Positions 44,796-54,421 of a DNA stretch of 64,000 nucleotides are shown one piece after another. This DNA comes from Phocaeicola plebeius (GTDB taxonomy: Bacteria; Bacteroidota; Bacteroidia; Bacteroidales; Bacteroidaceae): contig NZ_QSQT01000008.1 in assembly GCF_003437535.1 (NCBI RefSeq), positions 1 to 64,000 on the forward strand, read 5' to 3'. The notes beneath the pieces were generated by a model. That model did no database searches and had not been told where the DNA came from. It saw only the letters and a list, made by a program, of their open reading frames with translations. Numbering within the stretch: position 1 is the stretch's first letter; every line of letters begins with the position of its first letter. Made by a program: the position numbers and the translations under genes.

Positions 44796-45614
44796 TTACT
44801 GTAACTTAAAAACGATGGGACATGTATAGTAAACAGGTACGTTACGTCCGTTCTGTTTCCCTGGAATCCATTGTGGCAGGGATTTTACTACACGTACGGC
44901 CTCTTTATCACAATAGGGATCCAATGAACGGAGCACTTTGATATCTTCCACGTATCCTTTTGCATTGACGACAAAACGTAGGATAACTTTTCCTTGTATG
45001 CCGTTTTCTTGTGCTATGATAGGATATTTCAGATTCTTGGCGATGTATTTAAGAAGCTCGGCGGGACCTCCCGGGAACTGCGGCATCTGTTCTACCATGT
45101 CATAGGGCTCTTCTTTTTGGACCTCCGGTGTCTGGGTAATGACTTCCTGCAGGTCGGCAATATCTTTTCCGTTCAGTTCATCGTTTCCTTTCACATCGGC
45201 AATGGATATCTGTACCTTAGTTTGCGTCAGTTCGTCCTGACTCTTTAGCTCATCGTCTTCATTCACTTCTTCATCTTTTCTGATGACTGGTGCCGTGAAC
45301 TTAATGGTACTTTTAAGAGCCGGAGGAGGAGGGGCGATAGGTTCTACCTTTTTCATCGTTTCTTCTTTTATTTCCGGCTCTTCCAGTGTGGAAAGCCGTG
45401 TCACTTCTACCATTTCTTCTTTTTGAGCCGGCATAGCCATTCTGATAAGACGCGGTAAGGTAAATCCGACCAAAGCCACAACAGTGACGATAATCAAGGC
45501 TGCAGCCTGTCGTTTCCCCAAATCCCGGCGCATTTTATAAGCACCGTAACTTTTATTCCGATCTTTGAAGATGAGTTCACACCATTCCAAAGAAGTTAAA
45601 TCAACTTTTGACAT
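44796..45614 (-). CDS. tonB: TonB-family energy transducer
   Basis: This 272-aa protein has a cytoplasmic head (MSKVDLTSLEWCELIFKDRN, the NKSYGAY motif of Bacteroidetes TonB), one membrane helix near residues 38-58, a short Pro-rich linker (PIAPPPPALK) and a C-terminal TonB domain (FPGGPAELLKYIAKNLKYP, GKVILRFVVNAKGYVEDIKV). It transmits proton-motive force to outer-membrane transporters with ExbB/ExbD encoded just upstream. Confidence 0.93.
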   Translation of the reverse strand: MSKVDLTSLEWCELIFKDRNKSYGAYKMRRDLGKRQAAALIIVTVVALVGFTLPRLIRMAMPAQKEEMVEVTRLSTLEEPEIKEETMKKVEPIAPPPPALKSTIKFTAPVIRKDEEVNEDDELKSQDELTQTKVQISIADVKGNDELNGKDIADLQEVITQTPEVQKEEPYDMVEQMPQFPGGPAELLKYIAKNLKYPIIAQENGIQGKVILRFVVNAKGYVEDIKVLRSLDPYCDKEAVRVVKSLPQWIPGKQNGRNVPVYYTCPIVFKLQ

Positions 45615-45634
45615 TTTTCTTTCTCTTTATAAAG

Positions 45635-46294
45635 TTATACATTGTTGCCTGCCGCATTTTGACTTAACTCGCCTTGAGAAAGATAGTTGTCTATCAGGAA
45701 TTGGTCACCGTCTGTAATATCCACGATTACATATTTCCCTATGCTGCAGATTTGCATTTCGTCTAATGCGTCTATCAGATTTTTATAGGTAGATTTGTCC
45801 GTAGCTTTGATTATGACGGTAGGAGTGTCTTTTCCTGATTTTACACTGGCTATTTCCTGCCTGCATTCCTCTTCGGTAATTTCAAGTCTTGCCTTTTTTT
45901 CCTTCAGTTCACGAACTTTCTTGACTGCTTCATAGTTTTTGCTGAGCAACAGTTTGCGTAATCCGCTGGCATCATAGGTTGTTTCTTTTAGTGATGCATA
46001 GTTCTTGTAATCCGGTTCACCTTCATAATAATAGAGTTTTCCTTCCTCGGCCAGCAACAAAGTCAGTGCTTGAGAAGCCTTGACTTTATTCTGCTGTTCT
46101 TCGGTGATGTTTTTATCATTGGAAGGCATGCTGATTTCCATTGTTTGCGGTTTGCTCAGTGAAGTACACAGCATGAAGAAAGTTATCAGTAGCATATTCA
46201 TGTCGACCATCGGGGTGAAATCCACCCGGATATTCATCTTTTTCTGCTTGCTACCTTTTTTCTCTTTATTATTGTTTTCTTGAATTTCAGCCAT
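45635..46294 (-). CDS. exbD: ExbD-family biopolymer transport protein (second copy)
   Basis: This 219-aa protein has one membrane helix and the ExbD signature with a membrane Asp: VDFTPMVDMNMLLITFFMLC (Asp near residue 30). A long periplasmic domain with a coiled-coil-like Lys/Glu stretch (VRELKEKKARLEITEEECRQ) is longer than in classical ExbD. It lies between the first exbD and tonB. Confidence 0.92.
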   Translation of the reverse strand: MAEIQENNNKEKKGSKQKKMNIRVDFTPMVDMNMLLITFFMLCTSLSKPQTMEISMPSNDKNITEEQQNKVKASQALTLLLAEEGKLYYYEGEPDYKNYASLKETTYDASGLRKLLLSKNYEAVKKVRELKEKKARLEITEEECRQEIASVKSGKDTPTVIIKATDKSTYKNLIDALDEMQICSIGKYVIVDITDGDQFLIDNYLSQGELSQNAAGNNV

Positions 46295-46305
46295 ACTTTT
46301 TGTTT

Positions 46306-46911
46306 TTATTCTTCAGGACTTGATTTCAGAGAGGTAATCAGGTTGTACCTGTTCTCTTTAAGGTCTTGAAGGGAATTCATCACTTTTTTAATGACCGCGT
46401 ATGGTGTTTGCTGGTCGGCTTTGATAGCAATGCGCAAGTCATGATTGATAGCACGTGCATTGCGTACCCAGGCCTTAAACTGATTGTCAATACTGTCACA
46501 AGGAATTCCTTGATCCTTTAAGATGCGGTCTTGCTGTTCCGTGCTAAGGGCAAGGAACGATTTCATATTTTTCATCGGCACTCCAAAAGTCGGGAATAAG
46601 GAAAATTTCTTGATTTCCTGTGGGGTAAATGTCAAGCCGTACTCTTTTCCCATAGCTTCTAGCGTAGCTGCCATGTCATTCTGCTTATCAAGACTCATAA
46701 AGATTCTGCCCCCGGGATCTACCAGAATGGACATGATGTTCGTTTCGGGTATCTTTATCTCGGAAATTGATGCAGGAGTGACAACCTGTACAGGCTCTTT
46801 TTTCACGAAACTGGCTGTCAGCATGAAAAAAGTAAGCAGCAGCACCGTGACATCGCTCATGGCTGTCATGTCGATGAACATATTTTTCTTTTTTATTTTA
46901 GCTCTACTCAT
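46306..46911 (-). CDS. exbD: ExbD-family biopolymer transport protein (first copy)
   Basis: This 201-aa protein has the ExbD helix FIDMTAMSDVTVLLLTFFML with the membrane Asp near residue 20, then a periplasmic domain ending NRYNLITSLKSSPEE. It differs clearly from the second ExbD, suggesting a heteromeric ExbD dimer in the motor. It is 65 bp after exbB and 11 bp before the second exbD. Confidence 0.92.
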   Translation of the reverse strand: MSRAKIKKKNMFIDMTAMSDVTVLLLTFFMLTASFVKKEPVQVVTPASISEIKIPETNIMSILVDPGGRIFMSLDKQNDMAATLEAMGKEYGLTFTPQEIKKFSLFPTFGVPMKNMKSFLALSTEQQDRILKDQGIPCDSIDNQFKAWVRNARAINHDLRIAIKADQQTPYAVIKKVMNSLQDLKENRYNLITSLKSSPEE

Positions 46912-46976
46912 AGTGAAATCTTTTTAATGGAACTTCTGTTTCTGTCTGCGTGAGGAAATCCTCAGCGGGACAGAAA

Positions 46977-47783
46977 TTAATGAGTGGCTGCAAAAGTCTG
47001 TACAATGGAAAAACCAACTTCGTCAAGACTGTATGTCAGTTTGTCTATCTTGTTCGTATAATAGTTATAAGAAATAACTGCCAACGCACCGGTCAAGATA
47101 CCAAATGCGGTGTTGATCAAAGCTTCGGAAATACCAGTGGACAAAGCTACGGAGTCAGTACCCCCTCCGGCAGAAAGTGCGGCAAATGAACGGATCATAC
47201 CGATTACGGTTCCAAGCAATCCCATTAAAGTTCCTAAAGTGGTGATTGTGGCGATAATGGGTAGGTTCTGTTGCATCATAGGAAGTTCGAGTGCTGTGGC
47301 TTCCTCCAGTTCCTTTTGTATAGCAAGAGTTTTCTGGTCTTTGCTCAATTCGTTGTTCTGCTCCATCTCACGGTATTTGCGGAGAGTGGAACTTACGACA
47401 TTGGCCACTGAACCACGCTGTTTGTCACATAGTTCTTGTGCTTTTTCCAAATTTCCTTTATTTAAGGCTTCTTTAAGCTGTTCTACAAATTTGGAGAGCT
47501 TGCTTCTGCCGAAAGATGCACGAAGGGTAAAAAAACGTTCTACACTGAGAGCCAGTACCGTAAGTAAGAGTGTCTGAATGACGGGTACAATGATTCCTCC
47601 TTTGTAGATGGTACCTAACATATTGCCTGGAAGCGGATGATTGTTTGGGTCATTGTTCATGAAGTTTGCCGGATTTCCAAAAACAAAATGATAGATACCT
47701 ATAGCCACGAGAAAACATACGATGATAACTAAACCTGCGTCTTCTATTCCTTTAAATGATTTTTTTGAACTATTTGTTTTCAT
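46977..47783 (-). CDS. exbB: MotA/TolQ/ExbB proton-channel protein
   Basis: This 268-aa protein has three membrane helices. The TolQ/ExbB signature region is in the second half: ITTLGTLMGLLGTVIGMIRSF and LSTGISEALINTAFGILTGA. With the two ExbD proteins it forms the proton-driven motor that energises TonB. It is the first gene of the ten-gene minus-strand run. A TAGCTTTG -7-like box lies about 80 bp upstream. Confidence 0.94.
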   Translation of the reverse strand: MKTNSSKKSFKGIEDAGLVIIVCFLVAIGIYHFVFGNPANFMNNDPNNHPLPGNMLGTIYKGGIIVPVIQTLLLTVLALSVERFFTLRASFGRSKLSKFVEQLKEALNKGNLEKAQELCDKQRGSVANVVSSTLRKYREMEQNNELSKDQKTLAIQKELEEATALELPMMQQNLPIIATITTLGTLMGLLGTVIGMIRSFAALSAGGGTDSVALSTGISEALINTAFGILTGALAVISYNYYTNKIDKLTYSLDEVGFSIVQTFAATH

Positions 47784-47922
47784 GATTTATGCGTTTTATA
47801 GATTTTTTTAAAAATGAGACATAAGATATTTCGCTTATTTCAAAAAAAATGAGACAAGCAAAGCTATACTGCCCCGGCACAACCGTATCGGAGCAGTGAA
47901 AAACAACTAATCTATAAAACGG

Positions 47923-48345
47923 CTAAATGATGATTTTTCTCATAGCAAATACATAGTATCTGCATGAAGGAATCACACAATGAATATTGGTCGAAGGGTA
48001 AAGGCACTCCTTATCCTTCAACAAGCCTACTTCACGTAGGGAATGATAAAAAAGTAGTAAGCGTAAGAAGAAGTTTATATTTTGTTCGTCATTGCGTACT
48101 ACACGCTTATCCGTCAACAACCTGTTGAAGGAATTGTCGCGATTTAGTGTACTGAACAAATTATGTGCCTTGTCAAGGGTGGCATGGATAAAATTGAGCG
48201 TTTCTTTTGTCTCTCTCTGACAAGATACCGTAGATAAATTGGGAAAATCATTTGACACCTGATTGCATGACACAGCTTCTGTCACCTCTATTTTCATAAA
48301 GATGACCGTAAGCAGCAGCATTATTTTAAGCATGGTCAGTTTCAT
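47923..48345 (-). CDS. Small secreted Cys-containing protein, function unknown
   Basis: This 140-aa protein starts MKLTMLKIMLLLTVIFMKIE, a probable signal peptide ending near TEA/VS. The mature part has five Cys residues (two near the N terminus, three near the C terminus in KECLYPSTNIHCVIPSC) and a helical middle. It has its own -7 box and lies upstream of exbB on the same strand across a 139-bp gap without a clear terminator. I do not recognise the family. Confidence 0.6.
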   Translation of the reverse strand: MKLTMLKIMLLLTVIFMKIEVTEAVSCNQVSNDFPNLSTVSCQRETKETLNFIHATLDKAHNLFSTLNRDNSFNRLLTDKRVVRNDEQNINFFLRLLLFYHSLREVGLLKDKECLYPSTNIHCVIPSCRYYVFAMRKIII

Positions 48346-48373
48346 GTGTTCTGTTTTTCCCTTTTAGGCTTGG

Positions 48374-48381
48374 CAAAGATA
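48374..48381 (-). promoter_or_regulatory. Putative -7 box (TATCTTTG) of the small secreted protein gene
   Basis: The minus strand reads TATCTTTG, 28 bp before ATG 48345. The -33 element is not clear. Confidence 0.45.
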
Positions 48382-48510
48382 GATAATATTCTTAAATATT
48401 CGGAGAAGATGGGTGAAATATTTTTTGCTTCTTCCTAATTATGGGGCTGATAACCTCATTTTTTGCTGAAATGTTCATTGAAATGGGATGTTTGTCAGCT
48501 GAAAAATATA

Positions 48511-48518
48511 TACCTTTG
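48511..48518 (+). promoter_or_regulatory. Putative -7 box (TACCTTTG) of the second NhaC gene
   Basis: TACCTTTG lies 25 bp ahead of ATG 48543. A TTTG at 48491-48494 is only 16 bp upstream, shorter than the usual spacer. Confidence 0.45.
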
Positions 48519-48542
48519 TCAAAAAAATAAAAGAAGAAGAGA

Positions 48543-49847
48543 ATGAATTTTCAGAAACTGACTCCCATTGTGAACAAACCCAATGCGTGGGCCCTGAGTC
48601 CGCTGGTGGTATTTTTATGCCTGTATCTGGTGGCTTCCCTGCTCATCAATGATTTTTATAAAATTCCGATTACCGTAGCTTTCATGGTGTCTTCCATTTA
48701 TGCCGTAGCTACGACGAAAGGACTGAGCTTAAACGACCGCTTGTTGCAATACTCCGCAGGAGCGGCCAACAAGAACATCATGCTGATGATATGGATTTTC
48801 ATCTTGGCGGGGGCCTTTGCACAGTCGGCTCAGGCCATGGGGGCTATCGATGCGACGGTAAACCTGACCTTGCGGCTGCTTCCGGGCAATCTGCTGCTGG
48901 CGGGAATCTTTTTGGCATCGTGCTTCATTTCTCTTTCCATCGGTACGTCGGTCGGTACCATTGTCGCACTGGTTCCTGTAGCTGCCGGTATCGCGGCCAA
49001 GACGGATGTCAGCGTGGTTTTCATGACGGCGGTAGTAGTGGGTGGTGCCTTTTTCGGCGACAACCTGTCCTTCATTTCCGATACGACCATCGCGGCTACC
49101 CGTACGCAAGGGTGCGTGATGCGCGACAAGTTCCGGGTGAATTCATTGATTGCCCTTCCGGCTGCCTTGCTGGTATTTGTGTATTATGTTATATATGGAA
49201 GCCATATTGAGGTGGTGCAGGATATTCCCCATGTAGAATGGATGAAAGTCATACCTTATATAATTGTGCTTGGAACGGCAGTGGCTGGTGTCAACGTATT
49301 GCTGGTACTGTTGCTGGGTCTGGTTTCTACGGGTATTGTGGGCATGGCATACGGTACATTCGATGTGTTCGGATGGTTTGGGGCTTTGGGTAAAGGGATG
49401 ACGGGCATGGGAGAACTGATCATCGTAACCCTGATGGCAGGAGGTATGCTGGAACTGATACGTTTTAACGGAGGTGTGGATTATGTGCTGCACCGTCTGA
49501 CTCAGCATGTAAGAGGAAAACGAGGAGCCGAACTAAGTATCGCCGCACTGGTGAGCCTGGCCAATATCTGTACGGCCAATAATACGATTGCCATTATCAC
49601 TGTGGGCCCATTGGCAAATGACATTGCCGAACAGTTCCGGGTAGACAAACGGAAGAGTGCCAGTATTCTCGATACCTTTTCGTGTGTGATTCAGGGTATT
49701 ATCCCTTATGGTGCGCAACTCTTGATTGCGGCCGAGCTTTCGGGTTTATCTCCTATCCACATCATAGGATACCTTTATTATCCCATGGCACTGGGAGTGG
49801 CGGCTGTGCTGAGCATTCTGTTGCGTTATCCTCGCCGGTATTCCTGA
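48543..49847 (+). CDS. Na+/H+ antiporter, NhaC family (second copy)
   Basis: This 434-aa polytopic protein has the NhaC-type segments ISLSIGTSVGTIVALVPVAA, GGAFFGDNLSFISDTTIAATR and ANICTANNTIAIITVGPLAN. It is clearly diverged from the NhaC at 10523-11968 and shorter. A related role in Na+ or amino-acid-derived ion exchange is possible. It is divergent from the small secreted protein gene and followed by the DUF4286 gene after 57 bp. Confidence 0.88.
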   Translation: MNFQKLTPIVNKPNAWALSPLVVFLCLYLVASLLINDFYKIPITVAFMVSSIYAVATTKGLSLNDRLLQYSAGAANKNIMLMIWIFILAGAFAQSAQAMGAIDATVNLTLRLLPGNLLLAGIFLASCFISLSIGTSVGTIVALVPVAAGIAAKTDVSVVFMTAVVVGGAFFGDNLSFISDTTIAATRTQGCVMRDKFRVNSLIALPAALLVFVYYVIYGSHIEVVQDIPHVEWMKVIPYIIVLGTAVAGVNVLLVLLLGLVSTGIVGMAYGTFDVFGWFGALGKGMTGMGELIIVTLMAGGMLELIRFNGGVDYVLHRLTQHVRGKRGAELSIAALVSLANICTANNTIAIITVGPLANDIAEQFRVDKRKSASILDTFSCVIQGIIPYGAQLLIAAELSGLSPIHIIGYLYYPMALGVAAVLSILLRYPRRYS

Positions 49848-49871
49848 TCAGGTTGTTTTCATCGTATTGTA

Positions 49872-49879
49872 TAATTTTG
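49872..49879 (+). promoter_or_regulatory. Putative -7 box (TAATTTTG) of DUF4286-ruvC-pulA
   Basis: TAATTTTG lies 25 bp ahead of the DUF4286 ATG. No TTTG is seen at the standard distance. Confidence 0.4.
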
Positions 49880-49904
49880 TAATCGGATTAAAATAAGAAG
49901 ATAT

Positions 49905-50210
49905 ATGCTGATTTATAATACTACTTTTCATGTAGAGATGGGTGATGCCCGTAATTTTGTGATATGGTTGAATGAATTCTACATTCCGGAAGTGGAAAAA
50001 TCGGGTGAACTGAAAAATCCCCGTATCCTGCGTATCTTGAGCCATAAGGAGCAGGACAGTGAATGCTTTTCACTCCAGTGGGAAGTGGAAGACAGCGCGA
50101 CGTTGCATCGCTGGCATGTAAAGCAGGAGGCTGCCTTGAATACGGAGATGATGAAAGTGTTCAAGGATAAGGTCATCGGTTTCCCCACATTAATGGAGGT
50201 AATAAGGTGA
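49905..50210 (+). CDS. DUF4286 family protein
   Basis: This 101-aa soluble protein starts [20 protein letters not shown] and contains [20 protein letters not shown] and a C-terminal [19 protein letters not shown]4286 genes precede ruvC in many Bacteroidales. The stop TGA overlaps the GTG start of ruvC. The alpha/beta dimeric-barrel-like size suggests a small structural role; function is unknown. Confidence 0.85.
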   Translation: MLIYNTTFHVEMGDARNFVIWLNEFYIPEVEKSGELKNPRILRILSHKEQDSECFSLQWEVEDSATLHRWHVKQEAALNTEMMKVFKDKVIGFPTLMEVIR

Positions 50211-50776
50211 TACAGCCGGTTAAGGAAAAAATCATTCTCGGTATCGACCCGGGTACGAACATCATGGGATACGGGATACTGAAGGTGACGGGTGTCAAAC
50301 CGGAAGTGATGACACTCGGCGTCATCGACCTGCGTAAATGCGGCGACTCGTATCTGAAGCTGAAACACATTTATGAGCGCGTGCAGGGTATCATTTCTTC
50401 GTACCTTCCTGATGAACTGGCTATTGAAGCTCCGTTTTTTGGAAAGAACGTACAGTCCATGCTGAAGTTAGGACGTGCGCAGGGGGTGGCTATTGTAGCA
50501 GCATTGACACGTGACATCCCCGTGACAGAATATGCCCCGTTGAAAATCAAGATGGCCATTACCGGCAACGGGCAGGCCAGCAAGGAGCAGGTGGCCGATA
50601 TGTTGAAGCGTATGCTGCACATACCCGACTCGGAAATGGGCCCCTTTATGGATGCGACGGATGCCTTGGGAGCAGCTTATTGCCATTATTTGCAGATGGG
50701 ACGTCCGGAAATGCCGAAAGCTTATTCCAGCTGGAAGGACTTTATCGCCAAGAATCCGGGACGCATAAAGAAATAG
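50207..50776 (+). CDS. ruvC: Holliday junction resolvase RuvC
   Basis: This 189-aa endonuclease resolves Holliday junctions. It uses a GTG start at 50207, supported by GGAGGT at 50195-50200 and the overlap with the DUF4286 stop. The acidic catalytic residues are in [33 protein letters not shown] and [14 protein letters not shown]. Length is typical, and pulA follows after 12 bp. Confidence 0.96.
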   Translation: MIQPVKEKIILGIDPGTNIMGYGILKVTGVKPEVMTLGVIDLRKCGDSYLKLKHIYERVQGIISSYLPDELAIEAPFFGKNVQSMLKLGRAQGVAIVAALTRDIPVTEYAPLKIKMAITGNGQASKEQVADMLKRMLHIPDSEMGPFMDATDALGAAYCHYLQMGRPEMPKAYSSWKDFIAKNPGRIKK

Positions 50777-50788
50777 GAGATTAGAACC

Positions 50789-52789
50789 ATGAATTTAAAA
50801 CAGCTTGTAGTGATGTCGGCCGTGGCTGTGGCTACCGGATGTACTTCTTCACAGCAGCATACCAGTACGCCGTTTGATGAATATCCGGTGTACGAGGGGG
50901 AATGGGTGGAAATGGCTTATACGCCTGCTTCAACCCGCTTCTCGCTTTGGGCTCCTTCGGCTCAGGAAGTGCGGGTGCTGCTGTACGAAAAAGGGCAGGG
51001 AGGTTCTGCCTATCGTATGGTGAAGATGGAACCGGCATCTGACGGTATGTGGCAGGCTCGCGTGGACGAAGACCTGAAAGGAAAGTTCTATACGTTCAAT
51101 GTCAAGATAGACGATGTATGGCAGGGAGATACGCCCGGACTCATGGCCAAGGCTGTGGGAGTGAACGGCGACCGGGCAGCCGTCATCGACTGGAAAGAGA
51201 CGAATCCGGAGGGGTGGAACGAAGACAAGCGTCCGCCGCTGAAACGCTTCTCCGACATGGTGATTTATGAGCTGCACCATCGCGATTTCTCTATCGATAC
51301 CATCTCCGGCATCCGGAACAGAGGAAAGTTCCTGGCTTTGACGGAGGAAGGAACGCATACGTATCTGGGCGAGAAAACGGGCATTGACCATTTGAAGGAA
51401 TTGGGCGTGACACACGTACAGCTGTTGCCTTCGTTCGACTTTTCTTCGGTGGACGAAACCAGGCTTGATAAACCGCAGTACAACTGGGGATATGACCCGA
51501 AGAACTACAACGTGCCGGAAGGCTCGTATGCCACCGACCCTTATCGACCGGAAGTGCGTATCCGCGAGTTCAAGCAGATGGTCATGGCACTTCATCGGGC
51601 AGGTATCCGGGTGGTGATGGACGTGGTGTATAATCACACGGCTATCACGAAAGGAGGCAATTTTGAACGGACCGTACCGGGTTATTTCTATCGCACGGAC
51701 GAGGAAGGGAAATGGGCTAACGCATCGGGTTGTGGCAATGAAACGGCCAGCGAACGACCGATGATGCGGCGTTTCATGATAGAGTCAGTCTGCTATTGGG
51801 CCAGAGAATATCACATAGACGGGTTCCGTTTTGACCTGATGGGGATTCATGACATCGAAACCATGAATGCCATCCGTAAGACACTCGACAAGATTGACCC
51901 TACAATATGCATGTATGGAGAAGGCTGGGCAGCCGGAAAACCACAACTGCCGGATAGTCTGCTGGCCATGAAGAAGCATGCAGCCCAGTTACCACACATC
52001 GGCATGTTCTGCGATGAAATGCGCGACAGCCTGCGTGGTCCGTGGGGAAACGATGCCAAGGGAGCTTTTGTCATCGGACGCATGGGATACGCCGCCGGTG
52101 TGAAGTTCGGACTGGCGGGAGGAATCGCACATCCGCAACTGGTCAGCGACAAGGAATCCACCGTTCCGGCTTTCTGGGCTGCGCAACCCGAACAGATGAT
52201 CAGTTATGTGAGCTGTCACGATGACCTTTGTCTGGCCGACCGTCTGAAAGCGACATTGCCGGGACTTTCTGCATTAGAGATGAACGCCTTGGCCAAACTG
52301 GCTGCTACGGCAGTATTCACTTCGCAGGGCATTCCGTTCTGGTATGCAGGTGACGAGATTCTGCGCGACAAGCAGGGAGTGGCCAATTCATACAAGAGTC
52401 CGGATGCAATCAATGCCATCAACTGGGGGCGGAAGACTTCGCAGCGTGATTTCTTTGATTATGTGAGGGGCCTGATTGCCATGCGAAAGGCGCATCCTTC
52501 TTTCCGTATGGGCGATGCGGACTTGATTGCCAAACACCTGGAGTTTTTGCCGGTACCGGCAAGCAACGTGGTGGCTTTCCGTATCAAGGGAAGTCCGGCG
52601 GGTGATTCATGGCTGAATACGATTGTGGTGCTCAATGCCCGTACGGAACCCGTGCAGATTGACGTACCTGAGGGACGTTACTGGATAGCCTGTCGTGACG
52701 GACGCATAGACAATGTGCTGGGACTGGGTACGCTGACCGGCAACAAACTGGTGGTAGTGCCTCGTACGGCCATGATTGTGCATCAATAA
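50789..52789 (+). CDS. pulA: Type I pullulanase, lipoprotein
   Basis: This 666-aa GH13 enzyme cleaves alpha-1,6 branches of pullulan or starch-like glucans. The signal VAVATGC gives an acylated Cys near residue 18, so it is anchored in the envelope. Domains are an N-terminal CBM48-like beta domain (STRFSLWAPSAQEVRVLLYE), then the GH13 barrel with the type I motif YNWGYDP, DVVYNHT, the nucleophile Asp in GFRFDLMGIHD, the acid Glu in YGEGWAAG and the transition-state Asp in SCHDD. It follows ruvC by 12 bp, an unusual neighbour for a glycan enzyme. Confidence 0.95.
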   Translation: MNLKQLVVMSAVAVATGCTSSQQHTSTPFDEYPVYEGEWVEMAYTPASTRFSLWAPSAQEVRVLLYEKGQGGSAYRMVKMEPASDGMWQARVDEDLKGKFYTFNVKIDDVWQGDTPGLMAKAVGVNGDRAAVIDWKETNPEGWNEDKRPPLKRFSDMVIYELHHRDFSIDTISGIRNRGKFLALTEEGTHTYLGEKTGIDHLKELGVTHVQLLPSFDFSSVDETRLDKPQYNWGYDPKNYNVPEGSYATDPYRPEVRIREFKQMVMALHRAGIRVVMDVVYNHTAITKGGNFERTVPGYFYRTDEEGKWANASGCGNETASERPMMRRFMIESVCYWAREYHIDGFRFDLMGIHDIETMNAIRKTLDKIDPTICMYGEGWAAGKPQLPDSLLAMKKHAAQLPHIGMFCDEMRDSLRGPWGNDAKGAFVIGRMGYAAGVKFGLAGGIAHPQLVSDKESTVPAFWAAQPEQMISYVSCHDDLCLADRLKATLPGLSALEMNALAKLAATAVFTSQGIPFWYAGDEILRDKQGVANSYKSPDAINAINWGRKTSQRDFFDYVRGLIAMRKAHPSFRMGDADLIAKHLEFLPVPASNVVAFRIKGSPAGDSWLNTIVVLNARTEPVQIDVPEGRYWIACRDGRIDNVLGLGTLTGNKLVVVPRTAMIVHQ

Positions 52790-52838
52790 ACCAAGAGAAC
52801 AACTACTTAAAGGAACAAAATAAAAACAGAGAAAGACA

Positions 52839-54290
52839 ATGCAGCATGTAATTACAATTGAGAACGGAGTGACTCGTCATCCGTTGTACCGGATGAAAGA
52901 GCCTGTGAACTTGCAGATTGCGGCAGGAGAACATGTGGCCATCGTGGGACCGAACGGTGGCGGAAAAAGTCTGCTGGTAGACACTATTACCGGACGCTAT
53001 CCGTTGCTGATGAATGAAGTGAAATACGACTTCTCGCCTTCGGAATCGAAGATGGCTTGTGACAACATCAAATACATCACCTTCCGTGACTCGTACGGGG
53101 ATGCCGACGGGAACTATTATTACCAGCAGCGCTGGAATTCGCAGGACCTGGACGATACGCCTATCGTAGCCGATTTGCTTCCTCCCTGCAAGGACGAACA
53201 ACTGCGGAAAGCGCTGTACGATTTGTTTGGTATTGAGGAAATGCTAAGCAAACATATAATTCTGCTGTCGAGCGGGGAGCTCCGCAAGTTTCAGCTGACC
53301 AAGACCTTGTTGAGTGGTCCGAGAGTACTGATTATGGACAATCCTTTCATCGGACTGGATGCGCGGACTCGGGGACTGCTGCACACATTGCTGGGAAAAC
53401 TGACTGAAATGACCAACCTGCAGATAATTTTGGTCTTGTCGAAGACAGACGATATCCCGACATTTATAACACATGTGATACCGGTGGAAGACCGTCATTG
53501 CGGGCCGAAAATCACTTTGCAGGAATATCTGGCACACCGTGAACCAGACCCTGCTCATGTGTTGTCTGACGAGAAACGGCAGCGGATACTGGACTTGCCG
53601 TATGCCGATAACCTGTTCCATACGGAGCATATCGTAGACTTGAACAAAGTAAGTATCCGTTACGGAGAACGGGTGATTCTGAAAGAATTCGACTGGACGG
53701 TGAAATGTGGCGAAAAGTGGGCGCTCAGTGGCGAAAACGGAGCTGGGAAGTCTACCTTGCTGAGCCTGATCTGCGCCGACAATCCGCAAAGCTATGCCTG
53801 CGATATTTCTTTGTTTGGTCGTAAACGGGGAAGTGGCGAGAGTATCTGGGAAATCAAGAAGCACATCGGTTATGTGAGTCCCGAAATGCACCGCGCTTAT
53901 CTGAAGAACTTGCCGGCCATTGACATTGTAGCCAGCGGATTACATGATTCTATCGGCCTGTACCGCAAGACACAGGAGAAAGATGTGGATACGTGCGTGT
54001 GGTGGATGGATATTTTCGGCATTGCCGACTTGAAAGACCGTAGTTTCCTGCAACTCTCCAGCGGGGAACAGCGTATGGTGCTGCTGGCCCGTGCGTTTGT
54101 CAAAGACCCGGAACTACTGATTCTGGACGAGCCGTTGCACGGACTGGATATGCGTAACCGCCGGCTGGTGAAGGATGTCATCGAGGCATTCTGTGCGCGG
54201 AAGGATAAAACCCTGATTATGGTAACCCACTATCAGGAGGAACTGCCCGCTACCATTACGAATTCTTTGTTTTTGAAACGTAATAAATAA
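52839..54290 (+). CDS. Double ABC-domain ATPase (ModF/PhrA-like)
   Basis: This 483-aa soluble protein has two ABC domains and no membrane segments. NBD1 has Walker A GPNGGGKSLLVDT, signature LSSGELRKFQLTK and Walker B VLIMDNPFIGLD, where the usual catalytic Glu is Asn. NBD2 has GENGAGKSTLLSLI, LSSGEQRMVLLARAF and a complete LLILDEPLHGLD. The layout recalls ModF, whose role is unclear. It follows pulA by 49 bp. Substrate or partner is unknown. Confidence 0.85.
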   Translation: MQHVITIENGVTRHPLYRMKEPVNLQIAAGEHVAIVGPNGGGKSLLVDTITGRYPLLMNEVKYDFSPSESKMACDNIKYITFRDSYGDADGNYYYQQRWNSQDLDDTPIVADLLPPCKDEQLRKALYDLFGIEEMLSKHIILLSSGELRKFQLTKTLLSGPRVLIMDNPFIGLDARTRGLLHTLLGKLTEMTNLQIILVLSKTDDIPTFITHVIPVEDRHCGPKITLQEYLAHREPDPAHVLSDEKRQRILDLPYADNLFHTEHIVDLNKVSIRYGERVILKEFDWTVKCGEKWALSGENGAGKSTLLSLICADNPQSYACDISLFGRKRGSGESIWEIKKHIGYVSPEMHRAYLKNLPAIDIVASGLHDSIGLYRKTQEKDVDTCVWWMDIFGIADLKDRSFLQLSSGEQRMVLLARAFVKDPELLILDEPLHGLDMRNRRLVKDVIEAFCARKDKTLIMVTHYQEELPATITNSLFLKRNK

Positions 54291-54421
54291 AGAAGCTGAT
54301 TCTGGTGGACACAGATTCTTTTCTGCGAGAAAGCACATCTGTGTTTTATTTCGGGTAGAAACCATGTTCAAGCGTTTCTCCGGGAATATGAAAAATGAAA
54401 TCAGATACAGAAACCCATATA

